A stretch of 47,765 nucleotides of DNA from a virus: positions 1-47,765 of IMG/VR virus record IMGVR_UViG_3300034374_007168; one strand, given 5' to 3'. Both the position numbers and the translations under genes were made by a program. This document shows, piece after piece, positions 1 through 10,100 of the stretch (positions are counted from its first letter, which is position 1; every line of letters starts with the position of its first letter). The notes under the pieces are model-generated. The model searched no databases, was not told where the DNA came from, and worked only from the letters and a program-made list of their open reading frames with translations.

Positions 1-1
1 T

Positions 2-3000
2 AAAGAATTAGGTGGTAGAATAAAACTTCAAAGAGGTGGCAGACCTACTATGTATGTAGACCCTAATGACCCAGCAGGAATGGAAAGGTATCAAGCTTAT
101 GCAGATAGTTTAGATTTGCATAATAAAAGTCTTATTTATAAAAATGCAGTTATTGATGCTGTTAATAAATCTGGACATTTAAGACATATAAATGTAGAGT
201 ATCCACAATCAAATACAAATAACCCAACATGGGAGTCTTATGAAAATAAAGGAAATAGAGCAACATACCCTTTCTTTAAAAAACCAGCACAAAAAGTAAT
301 TATAAAAAGTACTAAAGAATATGAAAATGCTAAAAAACAAGAACTATTAAAAGAAGCTGGATTATATACAGGTAAAATAGATGGTATATGGGGTCCTAAC
401 TCACAAGCTGCTTGGGAAACTTATCAAAGTTCTACTAATCAAAAACCTACTTCTAGTGATTATGAACCACAACAATTTACTGTTCCAACACCCACAATGA
501 TAGGGACAAAAGATGGAACTAGGTGGTCAGTAATTGAAGATGGTAAAGAAATAATATATACAGATAGAGATTTTTATAATAAATATGGAACAACTCCTGA
601 ATATGCGGTAAAATCAAACTATCTTAAAGGAAAAAATAAAAAAGAAAGGGGTGGTTCTTTAACTACACCTACTAGTGCTTCATTCTTAAACAGAGATAGA
701 ATGAGAAGAGGTGCTGTAGATGAGCCTTCTGTGTTTGAAGATGTTATGGCAGGTTTATATGGTGTAGGTGAAGGTTTATTAGATGCTGCTACAAAGGGAG
801 CTACTGATGAGCTTACAGATATGGGCTTTAAAGCTCTACAAGGAGCAGCAGGAACTACAGGAGAAGCTGCACAACAACAACAAGGTTATGCAGGTGTAGG
901 TAATGCAGTAGGTGCTATAGGTGGTGCAGCTTTAGGTATAGCATCCCCTGAGCAAGCAGTAACTCAATCTGTAAAAGGAGCAGGTAAAGCAGTTTCAGGT
1001 TTCTCAGGAAGCCCTGAAGGAGATGCTGTTGGACAAGCTATACAACAAATTCCAGGATTAATGGGTAATTTTAAAGATATGAAAACATTTATGGCTTCTA
1101 GAGGAGGCAGATTTAGATATCAACAAGGAGGGCAAATGTTAAATCAAAACTTAGGTTTAACAGAAATAGGAGGCCCTTCACATGCAGAAGGTGGTGTTAC
1201 TTTACCTAATAATGGTCAAGGCCCAGATGTAGAAGTAGAAGGTCCTGAAACTATTTACACTCCAGAAAACTATGTAATGTCTGAAAAAATTAAAGCCTCT
1301 AAAACAGCTTTAAGAGAAGCAGGTATTTCTGAAAAGTATGCTGGTAAATCTTATGCAGACATAAGTAAAGCTATTAAAAAACAGGGAGGAGATAAACTTC
1401 GTCCTAATGATAAGCTTACCTTAAATTTCATAGATAGTGAGATGAAGAAGCTTATTAAAGCCCATAATATAGACAGGCAATTAGAAGAGCAAAAGAATGT
1501 TGTAGCAGCTTCACCTGAAGAACAACAAGCTGGATATAATATGTATCCTGATGCTAATAGTATTGCTTTTCCTGGCAGTGGACCTACACAAGTAGTTCCT
1601 ACAAATAATAATGACCCTATAATGGTTACAGGTGCTGATGGTTCTCAACAAATGTTAGTAGACCAGCCTATACAAACACAAGCACCTTTTGTAGAAGAAA
1701 AAATGGCAAGAGGTGGTCAAATGATTAAAAGAGCTGATGGCTCTTATTCTAGAAGAGGCTTATGGGATAACATCAGAGCTAATAGAGGTAGTGGTAAAAA
1801 ACCTACTAAGCAAATGCTTGAGCAAGAACGTAAGATTAAAGCTGCTGAAAAAGCTTATGGTGGTTACTATGCTGAAGGTGGTAGTTTTGATAATCCTGGC
1901 TTTAGAGCTTTGCCTGAATATGTACAGGCAAAAATTAAATCTAATATGGAAGTAGGTGGATATATGGATTATGATGATACTATGGAGTATGGAAAAGGTG
2001 GTTATACTGTTAGAAGGTCTAATGACAGAAAAGGAAAAACTCACGTAGTTACTGGTCCTGATGGAACTAAGAAATACTTTGGTGACCCTAAGCTAGGAGA
2101 AAGAGGTAAATCTAAATATGGTAAGAAAGCTTTCTACGCTAGACATAAAAAGAACTTAGCTAAGAATCCATACTTTAGAGCTTATGCTAGAGCTACTTGG
2201 GAAGATGGTGGTTATATGGATATGGAACCTGCTATGTATAACTATGGTGGCCCTATGATGTATGCTCAAGGTGGTATTCATATAGACCCTTCTAAAAGAG
2301 GTACTTTTAAAGCCCAAGCTTCTAAAATGGGTATGGGTGTACAAGAAGCAGCTAGTACTATTTTAAATGCACCTGAAGGTAAGTACTCCCCAGCTATGAG
2401 AAAAAAAGCTAACTTTGCTAGAAATTTTGCAAAAGAAGATGGAGGTTACTACCAAATGGGAGGAGACATGATGCAACCACAACAAATGCCACAACAAGGT
2501 GGAGGTCAAGAAGAAGCTGCACAGCAGATTATTCAGCAAGTAGCACAAATGCTGCAACAAAATGTAGCACCTGAGCAAGTTGTAGGAAAGTTAATTGAAA
2601 TGGGAGTACCACAACAGCAAGCTGTTCAAATAGTAGAAATGGTAGCCCAACAAATGCAAGGACAACAACAACCTGCTATGCAACAGCAAATGCCTCCACA
2701 AGCTCAACCCCCTGGTATGATGAGATATGGAGGCAGAGTAATTAAACAAATGGGTGATAAGTTGTTTCCTCAGCAAAATCAAGGAAATTTAGTTCCTGAA
2801 AATATGTATTCTACAGAAAAAGTATCAACTCCTGATGACTATGATAGAATATATGATATTGTAGGTAATACTTTAGACCGAGAAACTAGATTAGGTTACT
2901 CTAATTATGGATTTACACAACCTGGAGCCACACAATATGCTAACACTGAAGAAGGTAGAAATCAAGCTATTAATGCTGGTATAAATCAATATTTTAATAA

Positions 3001-4189
3001 ATATGGTCTTTATGAAATGCCTGATTCACAACAAGCTATGGCTTTTGATTTTGCTTTTAATAGTGAAGACCCTAGAGCATCTATGATGGTAGCAGCCGGG
3101 AAGTTAACTCCTGAACAAAAACTTCAAATGTATTCACAAGGGAAATTAGACCCTGCTAAAGTAGACGAAGCTTGGGGAAAATATGGTGCTGATGTTATGG
3201 CAATGGGTGATGCTTTAAATGACCCATTTGCTGCTGAAAAAATTAGAAGTTATAGGAATACAACAGGAGCTAATACTAATTTACCTGAGTGGACTAAGAG
3301 AGTAAATGAAGTTAAAGCTTTTGCTCCCCAGTACTTTAGTAAAAATAGTAATCAATCTAGCTCATTAATGCAGCCTATAAAAATACCTACTTCGCAGCCT
3401 ATAAAAATACCTACTTCTTTAGATTATACTGTTAAAGGCCCTTCTTTAGAAGAATTTAAAGCTCTTTCTTTTGAAAAACCACAAAAACGTAAGCCTACTT
3501 TAAAAGGCCCTAAAGATTATAAATCTCCTATGGATACTTACATTGCTGGTGCAGCAGGTTCTATGGTAGGGCCTCTAAGTAATATAGCTGCTGCTGCTTT
3601 TGCTCCAGACCCTACTTATACTGCTGCTCCTAAACTTCAAAGGTATGATTATACTCCTGTAGCTTTACAACAAGCTGCTGGTAACCAAGCTTTAGCTAAT
3701 ACTAGAGAGGGCTTTAGAAGAGGTGCACCTACACAAGGTTCTTATTTATCTAATATGGCAGTAGCTAGTCCTAGTATGGCTATGAACTTAGGAGAGGCTT
3801 TAGCTAAAACTAGATATGGTATAGATACTAGTAACATTGGCATTGCTAACCAAGAAGCTCAATTAGCTGCTGCACAAGCTGAAAAGAATGCTTTACTTAA
3901 AGACCAATCTATAGCTAACAGATGGCAGCTAGGTATGAAAGGAGCAGAAGGTATAGGTAGTAATGTCCAAGGATTTTCTAAAGACATGGGAGCTAAACGA
4001 ATGCAAGATATGATTGTTAATAGCATGAAAACAGGTGATTTTAGCATAATAGGATATGATGTGGTAAATGGGCAATTAATTCCTAAATTAGCTCCTTCAG
4101 GACTTGCTACTTATGAGAATATTATTGAAACAGATGATGGTAGAAGATATAAGAAAAATCCTGATGGTACTTACACAGAAATAAAATAG
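2..4189 (+). CDS. Large Gly/Gln-rich virion protein with peptidoglycan-binding domain (5' partial)
   Basis: The first ATG is at 50, but the frame is open to the window edge and the upstream codons (KELGGRIKLQRGGRPT) share the RGG style of the rest, so the true start probably lies outside. From that ATG there are 1379 residues. Residues 92-127 match a PG_binding_1 repeat (GLYTGKIDGIWGPNSQAAW). Residues about 340-800 carry many short GGY/GGS/RGG punctuations between small basic blocks, and about 815-915 is a Gln/Met-rich stretch. A globular block near 930-1100 (YDRIYDIVGN to EWTKRVNEVK) vaguely recalls phage muramidases, but I cannot name it. The protein sits 4 nt upstream of the next virion gene. 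A tail or ejected virion protein that contacts the cell wall is inferred from the domain and position; function is otherwise unknown. Confidence 0.8.
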   Translation, partial: KELGGRIKLQRGGRPTMYVDPNDPAGMERYQAYADSLDLHNKSLIYKNAVIDAVNKSGHLRHINVEYPQSNTNNPTWESYENKGNRATYPFFKKPAQKVIIKSTKEYENAKKQELLKEAGLYTGKIDGIWGPNSQAAWETYQSSTNQKPTSSDYEPQQFTVPTPTMIGTKDGTRWSVIEDGKEIIYTDRDFYNKYGTTPEYAVKSNYLKGKNKKERGGSLTTPTSASFLNRDRMRRGAVDEPSVFEDVMAGLYGVGEGLLDAATKGATDELTDMGFKALQGAAGTTGEAAQQQQGYAGVGNAVGAIGGAALGIASPEQAVTQSVKGAGKAVSGFSGSPEGDAVGQAIQQIPGLMGNFKDMKTFMASRGGRFRYQQGGQMLNQNLGLTEIGGPSHAEGGVTLPNNGQGPDVEVEGPETIYTPENYVMSEKIKASKTALREAGISEKYAGKSYADISKAIKKQGGDKLRPNDKLTLNFIDSEMKKLIKAHNIDRQLEEQKNVVAASPEEQQAGYNMYPDANSIAFPGSGPTQVVPTNNNDPIMVTGADGSQQMLVDQPIQTQAPFVEEKMARGGQMIKRADGSYSRRGLWDNIRANRGSGKKPTKQMLEQERKIKAAEKAYGGYYAEGGSFDNPGFRALPEYVQAKIKSNMEVGGYMDYDDTMEYGKGGYTVRRSNDRKGKTHVVTGPDGTKKYFGDPKLGERGKSKYGKKAFYARHKKNLAKNPYFRAYARATWEDGGYMDMEPAMYNYGGPMMYAQGGIHIDPSKRGTFKAQASKMGMGVQEAASTILNAPEGKYSPAMRKKANFARNFAKEDGGYYQMGGDMMQPQQMPQQGGGQEEAAQQIIQQVAQMLQQNVAPEQVVGKLIEMGVPQQQAVQIVEMVAQQMQGQQQPAMQQQMPPQAQPPGMMRYGGRVIKQMGDKLFPQQNQGNLVPENMYSTEKVSTPDDYDRIYDIVGNTLDRETRLGYSNYGFTQPGATQYANTEEGRNQAINAGINQYFNKYGLYEMPDSQQAMAFDFAFNSEDPRASMMVAAGKLTPEQKLQMYSQGKLDPAKVDEAWGKYGADVMAMGDALNDPFAAEKIRSYRNTTGANTNLPEWTKRVNEVKAFAPQYFSKNSNQSSSLMQPIKIPTSQPIKIPTSLDYTVKGPSLEEFKALSFEKPQKRKPTLKGPKDYKSPMDTYIAGAAGSMVGPLSNIAAAAFAPDPTYTAAPKLQRYDYTPVALQQAAGNQALANTREGFRRGAPTQGSYLSNMAVASPSMAMNLGEALAKTRYGIDTSNIGIANQEAQLAAAQAEKNALLKDQSIANRWQLGMKGAEGIGSNVQGFSKDMGAKRMQDMIVNSMKTGDFSIIGYDVVNGQLIPKLAPSGLATYENIIETDDGRRYKKNPDGTYTEIK
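3371..3418 (+). repeat. 24-bp in-frame tandem duplication in the virion protein gene
   Basis: Two adjacent 24-bp copies (3371-3394 and 3395-3418) differ only at the last base (g/t) and encode QPIKIPTS twice. The near identity suggests a recent slippage or duplication event in a linker region. Confidence 0.9.
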
Positions 4190-4193
4190 TAAA

Positions 4194-6767
4194 ATGGCAG
4201 TTAGATTTATACGACCAGTAGATACTCCCTATGAATCTCAATTCATAGATATGCCTTTGGAGTTCATGCAGCAAAACCTGGAAACTAAGCAGAAGGGTTT
4301 AGATACTGCTAGAACTCAATTAGGAACATCAGAGTTTGCTATAGAGGCTGCTCCTTGGCATGAAGAAACAGGTATGGCTCAAGCTTATAGAGATAAGTTT
4401 AGCACTTCTATAGCTAATTTAGAAGAAGAGCTTGAAAAAAATAAAGGCTCTTATGGTAGAGTTACAGGTCAGCTAGGAGCTTTGAATAGAGAATTTATGA
4501 CTGACCCTGAGCTTAATAGGATTAGAAAGCATTATAAATTATATGAAGCTAATGTAGCTCCTTACTTAGGAAAGCCTAACGCAGCATCTCTTTACTTTGC
4601 TGACTTAATGAAGCAAGACCCTGTTACAGGTCAATGGGGATGGAAAGACCCTTCTGAAATTTCTGAAGCAGATATTAAAACTCCTATTGAAGATAAAGTA
4701 GAAGAAACTGTTTCAACCGAATTACTTAGTTACTTAAAACCTTCTATAAAAAAAATCTATGGAGAAGGTAGTTATAGCTACGATGAGAAAGGTAAATTAA
4801 TCTGGTTAACACCTGATGGGAAAAAAATAACTAACTTAAATTTAGATAATACTTTTACTCAAGAAGCAATTGATGAATATACTAATAGAGTACTACAAGG
4901 AGATAAAGACCAGTATCGTTATATAAAAGAATTTTTAGGTTTAAACTCTTTTGAAGATATTAAAAATCTGGTTACAGGTGTAGCATCTAAAGGCTTCTAT
5001 AGAAATGAAGAAGATATTCCTGGAAAAGCTACTAATGTACCTGGAGGTGGAAGTAGAGGTACTGGAAGTGATGAAGATGATAACTACTCTTTAGAGATGG
5101 TAAGTACTGGAGCTTCTACTCAGGATGTTGATATTTCTAAAAACCTTACTGTAGCTCAAGAAATTGAACAAGAGTCTTATTCTAACCTTCTTACTTATGT
5201 ATCCACAGCAGTAGGTAACGCTATGACAAACCCAGAATATGCTCCTTTACTTAGAGAAGCTTTTACAGGAAGTTTTGAAGAAAGAGCTGATGAATTGTTA
5301 ATTAAAAAGTATGAAGAAGTAAAAAATAGTAATCCTGAACTAGCTGCAAGATTACAGCAAGCTTACAATTTACCCGACACTTTTGTAGAAATGATGGCTA
5401 ATCCTTATGACTATTTTAAAGAAGGCGGTAGGTTACAGACCCAATTTGGTTTTAATAGAGATGAAGTAGAATCTCTACAAACTGAAATGCTTCAGACTAT
5501 AGTAGACTTAAAACAAAATCCAAATATAGGAACAGGGGATTTAGATGTTGTAAATAGTATTCTTACAAATTATAGTACCTTTAAGCAAGCTTCAGAAAAA
5601 GCAGAACGGCTTGAAACTATATTTACAGAAGCTGGTAAACAGTCTGGTTTAAGTGATGAAATTATTAAAAAGTCTTTTAGTGGTTTAGAGTTAGTATCTA
5701 AAGAAACTGGTTTTGATAAAAGGTCTCTAATGAATAGAGATTTTGCTACTAGAAACTTACTACATCAGAAATACTCTAACTTACAAGTAGAAAATAGTGA
5801 AGGTTTATCTCAATTAAAAGACTTAGGGATTTTAAAATATGATAGCAAGGAAGGAGCTTGGAGATTTGTAACTGAGCAGTACAATTATACAGGTACTAAT
5901 ACCTTTACCTTAACTAAACCTTTAGCAGATATTGTAGGTTTTACATCTAAATTTACGAAAAATGTAGAAAAACTTCAAAGTGAATCTGAACGTGAGAGGA
6001 TAGGAATTAGAGAAATAAACATTGGTAGCTCTGGTAAAAAAGGAGCTGTAGGTAATTTTTTAAGTAACTTAAAAGAAAAATATAATGACGACCCTAATCT
6101 TTTATTAGTAGACCTGCAAAAGGCTGCTGGTGGAGATGGTAAGGATGAAAGAAACAACTCATTAGAAAAAATATTTGCAGATAGAGGACTTGGAGATAAT
6201 CCAAAAGTAACTGCTGCTTATATAAATGCTAACTCTAGTGGACAAGCTACAAATCTTATTGTTGTAACAGATGAAGATGGTAAGACAGCTACATTTGAAA
6301 CTTTAATAGATACAGAAGCTCCTGCTTTTAGGGAAGTTATTATACAGATGTCTAAAGATAATGATGCCAGAGTAAGAGATGCATCTTATCTATTAAGAAC
6401 AAATCTAATGTTTAATGAAAGTGAATTAGGCACTTTAGATATTGCCTATGATACTATGTTTACATTAGACCCTACAAATACAGAAAGCATTTCTGTTCCT
6501 ATTAGAGATACTAGAGGATATATATACAACTTTACTAGAACTGCACAAGCTACTATTAAAGTTAATGTAACTGCCCCTAATGGTGAAGTAATAGAGGTAA
6601 GTAGTATTAGAAATGCTCAAGGTAAAGTCTTAGACCCAACAAATATTAAAAATGCTGATGATGCTAGAACTTATCTAGGGTATTTAGGAACTTTATTAGC
6701 TGGAGGACAAGGAGGTTCCTCCAGTAGTGTGGGAAAGCAGAGACCTCAGGCAAGAGACAGAAGGTAA
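4194..6767 (+). CDS. Virion protein, 857 aa (0-frame product; probable frameshift donor)
   Basis: It starts 4 nt after the preceding stop (ATG at 4194, MAVRFIRPVDTPYESQF). The N-terminal 25-110 residues are helical and charged and could form a coiled coil (NLETKQKGLDTARTQLG; IANLEEELEKN). The middle is acidic with a Gly/Ser linker near residues 280-300. The C-terminal third looks beta-rich (ATIKVNVTAPNGEVIEVSS). No enzymatic motif is seen. It lies between the peptidoglycan-binding virion protein and the giant RNA-polymerase polypeptide, where crAss-like phages keep tail or ejected cargo proteins, so a structural or cargo role is inferred. The 0-frame ends in a short basic tail (KQRPQARDRR) just after a GGGAAAG slippery heptamer. 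A -1 shift there would replace that tail with an M15 peptidase domain, giving a 968-aa fusion. Confidence 0.85.
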   Translation: MAVRFIRPVDTPYESQFIDMPLEFMQQNLETKQKGLDTARTQLGTSEFAIEAAPWHEETGMAQAYRDKFSTSIANLEEELEKNKGSYGRVTGQLGALNREFMTDPELNRIRKHYKLYEANVAPYLGKPNAASLYFADLMKQDPVTGQWGWKDPSEISEADIKTPIEDKVEETVSTELLSYLKPSIKKIYGEGSYSYDEKGKLIWLTPDGKKITNLNLDNTFTQEAIDEYTNRVLQGDKDQYRYIKEFLGLNSFEDIKNLVTGVASKGFYRNEEDIPGKATNVPGGGSRGTGSDEDDNYSLEMVSTGASTQDVDISKNLTVAQEIEQESYSNLLTYVSTAVGNAMTNPEYAPLLREAFTGSFEERADELLIKKYEEVKNSNPELAARLQQAYNLPDTFVEMMANPYDYFKEGGRLQTQFGFNRDEVESLQTEMLQTIVDLKQNPNIGTGDLDVVNSILTNYSTFKQASEKAERLETIFTEAGKQSGLSDEIIKKSFSGLELVSKETGFDKRSLMNRDFATRNLLHQKYSNLQVENSEGLSQLKDLGILKYDSKEGAWRFVTEQYNYTGTNTFTLTKPLADIVGFTSKFTKNVEKLQSESERERIGIREINIGSSGKKGAVGNFLSNLKEKYNDDPNLLLVDLQKAAGGDGKDERNNSLEKIFADRGLGDNPKVTAAYINANSSGQATNLIVVTDEDGKTATFETLIDTEAPAFREVIIQMSKDNDARVRDASYLLRTNLMFNESELGTLDIAYDTMFTLDPTNTESISVPIRDTRGYIYNFTRTAQATIKVNVTAPNGEVIEVSSIRNAQGKVLDPTNIKNADDARTYLGYLGTLLAGGQGGSSSSVGKQRPQARDRR
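6731..6737 (+). promoter_or_regulatory. Probable programmed -1 ribosomal frameshift site GGGAAAG
   Basis: In the 857-aa frame the bases read GT-G GGA AAG, the canonical X_XXY_YYZ heptamer and the same heptamer used by lambda gpG/gpGT. The -1 frame has a stop at 6725-6727, just upstream of the slip site, and is then open to TGA at 7097-7099. A purine-rich AAGGAGG lies at 6709-6715, 15 nt upstream. Upstream SD-like sequences stimulate some bacterial -1 shifts, though Bacteroidota ribosomes use SD poorly. The heptamer is in the correct phase and within the narrow window where a shift can work. Confidence 0.75.
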
Positions 6768-7099
6768 AATATAAAACTGCTGAAGTACAGCAGTCTATAA
6801 CTGACTATTTAAAGTCACCTACAGAAGAAATACCTTTTGGTATTACTGTTACCAGTGGCTATAGAACTCAAGAAGAGCAAGATGCCTTATATGAAGATGA
6901 TTCATCTTCTGCACCTAAAAATCCTCCTCATGTAGCTGGTAAAGCTATAGATATTAGAGATGATGACGAAGGTTTAAAATTTTGGGACTGGTTATTAACT
7001 CCTGAAGGTAAAGCTTGGAAAGCTAAATATGGTGCTGAAGTCTTATACCATGAAGTAAAAGGTAATGTTCCTCACTATCATGTAGAGTTTAACTATTGA
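6737..7099 (+). CDS. M15-family zinc peptidase domain, read by -1 frameshift from the 857-aa gene
   Basis: This frame holds 120 codons before TGA at 7097 and contains no ATG, GTG or TTG near its start (no ATG at all), so it is easily missed. The product has the M15 (D-Ala-D-Ala carboxypeptidase/VanY/phage endolysin-like) signature: SGYRT at extension residues 40-44, zinc ligands in HVAGKAID (H65, D72) and the terminal HYHVEF (H113, H115). Such enzymes cleave peptidoglycan stem peptides. In the predicted 968-aa fusion the domain is C-terminal (zinc ligands about 913, 920, 961 and 963). A virion-borne wall-cleaving domain made on a minority of copies would suit tail penetration of the peptidoglycan. 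Alternatives are initiation at a non-canonical codon such as ATA, or a sequencing or mutational frameshift. The intact ligands and in-phase slippery site favour frameshifting. Confidence 0.75.
   Translation, partial: AETSGKRQKVKYKTAEVQQSITDYLKSPTEEIPFGITVTSGYRTQEEQDALYEDDSSSAPKNPPHVAGKAIDIRDDDEGLKFWDWLLTPEGKAWKAKYGAEVLYHEVKGNVPHYHVEFNY
6776..6794 (+). other. Stem-loop downstream of the frameshift site
   Basis: A perfect 7-bp inverted repeat, ACTGCTG (6776-6782) and CAGCAGT (6788-6794), with a 5-nt loop. It begins 38 nt after the slippery heptamer, further than the usual 5-9 nt spacing of a stimulatory element, so a role in frameshifting is uncertain. It lies inside the peptidase frame. Confidence 0.5.
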
Positions 7100-7157
7100 T
7101 AGCTAAGTAACATATTTTGTTTAAATTCGTATTCTACTTTTATCTAAGTAATAATAT

Positions 7158-10100
7158 ATGTGGGAATTTAACGAAGCTACTGGCGAATGGGAATACATTG
7201 ATAATCCTAATGCTGGTAATACTAATGATGATGCTTTCTTTAATACTTATGCTCCTAATGTTTCTCCAATGGAGGAACAATTCAAACAATATGAAAGAAT
7301 TAAAGAATTTGAAGAAGCTTACCCTGAACAAGACTTCTTTGAATCTACAGGAGAAGAACCTATATTATCTCCAGCAGACCCTGCTTTTAAACCTAAGAGG
7401 TTAACAGGTGAAGCTGCTGAAAGGTATAGAGAGTATGTAGAAAAAACTGGACAAACTCCATATATAGGTGCAGATATTGAAGACCTGTTTGCAGAAGACC
7501 AATCTGTAGCAGACCAATGGGCTAATGGGAGTATTAAGTTTTTAGGAAAAACAGCAACTAATGTAGCTGGAGGTTTACTTATGATTCCTGGATTAGTCTA
7601 TGGGGCAGCTACAGGAAGTTTTAAGAATGTTTATGATAATGCATTCCAAAGAGCTTTAGATGATGCTAATGCTGCTATGGATGAGTATCTTCCTAACTAT
7701 GTAAGAAAGGAAGTTGAAGATTATAGCCTATTACGAGAAATGTTTACAGCTAACTTTTGGGCTAATGATGTATTATCAGGTATGTCTTTTGTAGCTGGTG
7801 CTGTACTTACAGAAATGCTAACAGCAGGTATGGCTACTCCTGTCGCATTAGGTAGAACCACTAGAGCTTTAAAAGCTTTCACTAAAACTTCTAAGGTAGG
7901 AGATGCTACTAGAAGATTAAACACACTAGGCAACTTAAATACAGCAGACGAGGTATTAGGAGGTTTAAGGAAGATAGGTACTGGTACATTCTATGAAGCT
8001 GGTGTAGAAGCTAGGCACTATGCAGATGAAGCTAGAACTCAATTTATTGAAGACTTTATAAAAGAAAATGGTAGAGAGCCTTCAGAAGTTGAGTTAGCTG
8101 AAGCTATGGATAAAATCTATAATGTAGCTAATGGTGTATTTGCAGCTAACTCAGCTTTAGTTAGTGTAGGTAACATGATTACACTACCTACTACATTTGG
8201 TCCTAAACTTCCAGGAAAAATAGGTAGAGCATTAAAACAAGAAAAAGATAAAGTAGCTAAGGGTTTAACAAAGACAGAAAACCTATCTAACAAACAATTA
8301 GCTAGAGCTTCTAAAAGGACTAACACTCCTATAGAAGAACTTAAGAAACAGGAGTATATTAAAAAATCTGATTATCAAAGCAACTATAGAAAAGCTTTTA
8401 ACAAAGTATATAATGTAGCAGAAAGACCTGTAGCAGAAGGCATCTTTGAAGAAATGGGTCAAGGTACTATCAATGCTACAGCTTTAGACTATGTAGCAGG
8501 ATACTTAGATGTAGAGAACAAACAAGAACAAGTAGATTTAGCAGAATCTTTTGCTAAAGGTCTTGCAGAAACTTATGGTTCTAAAGAAGGTTGGAAAGAA
8601 GGTATTCTTGGTGCTATCATTGGTGGTGCAGGTTTTGTAGGACCTTCTTCTACAGGCAAAGGTTTAGGATGGCAAGGAGGTATTTGGGAATCTCTAGGTA
8701 AAGATAAATTAGACCCTCTTAGAGATGAATATATTTTAGAAGCTGATGCTTCTAATCCTAAAGACAGAATAAAAGCCTTAGTTGAAAAAGTAGCTTCTCA
8801 ACATAAAGCTAATCAAGAATATAGTGAAGCTCTAGAGAGTGGAGATATGTTTAGTGCTAAAAACGCTGAACATGAAGCCTTCTTCTCTGAAGTAGAGTTT
8901 AGAATGAGACTTGGAGATTACCAAGCTGTTGAAACTATGATTGAGGAATATACCTCAGAGCTTAGTGATGAAGATTTTATGAGCATGTTTGGCTATGAAA
9001 ATATGTCAGACGAAGATATTTCTCGTAGAAAAGATGAAGTAAAACAAAGCTTGCTTACAAGAGCAAGGTCTATAAGAAAAAATATAAATAAAGCTAAGAC
9101 AGTAGGTTCTGCTTTTAATGAGGACATTAGAAGAGCTTTAGCCTATAGTATGTCTTCTGTAGACAACTTAGATGAAAGAGAAGCATCTTTAGCTAAGGAA
9201 ATAGCTGAAAACTTAAATATAGACGAAAGAAGTCTAATGGATGCTATGCGTTTTAATAACGCAGTAAAAGGTAGTAAAGGGTGGTTAAATACCTATGAAG
9301 AAGAATTAAATAGCCTTCAAGAAGCTGAAGCTAAACTTACTAAAGAACAACTTAAGAAAAGCCCTAATGAAAAAGCTATAGAAGAAGCTACTGCTAAAGT
9401 AGAAAAACAAAGAGCTAGGGTAGATGTTTTAGTTGAAAGAGAATATGAAGCTAGAAAAGCTAATACTAAAAAAGCAGATATAGAAGCATCTTACTTGGAC
9501 TTTGATGCTTTTAAAGAAGAAGTAGATAATGTAATTAACTTAAAGAAAGAAGTAGAAAAGTATTATTTTGATAATAAATTTGATATAGAGCAAAAATTAA
9601 AAGACTTAGAAAAGCTTGCTGCTAGAAGGCAAATGTTTGTTAATGAAGTTAATAGACTAGCTAGTAAGAAAGGAGCTGAAGCTTTTAATGATAGTATTAA
9701 AGAGCTTTTAGATGAAGCTGCTAAGTTTACAGCTATAGAAGAGCAAGCAGCTTCTGATTTAGGTATGACTACTGCTGGTATTAGCGTAAATCCTATGGTA
9801 GCTCAAGAATATAAACTTAGAAATGTTCAAGAGAAACTATATGATACTATAGGCAAGCGTCTTAACAAAGCTTCTATTAGTGACCCTGATGGTTCTATGA
9901 CTGCTGAAACTCCTACTGAAGAAGAAGAACTACCTGACTTAGGTCAAGAGCAGGAACAAGCAAATCCTGCTGTAGCTGCATGGATTAAAGAGTTTAATGA
10001 AGGCATGCCTCCTAGTTACACTAAAGAAGATACTTTAGATGTAAAAATTGGTAAGACTAAAGCTAAGTTAAAATATGCTAAAGAAAAGTTAGAAGCTTTA

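Noticed and set aside
7116-7142. Bacteroidota-type promoter (TTTG then TACTTTTA) before the giant polymerase gene
   Set aside because: Spacing and second element only loosely fit the TTTG/TAnnTTTG consensus, and such matches are common in AT-rich DNA.
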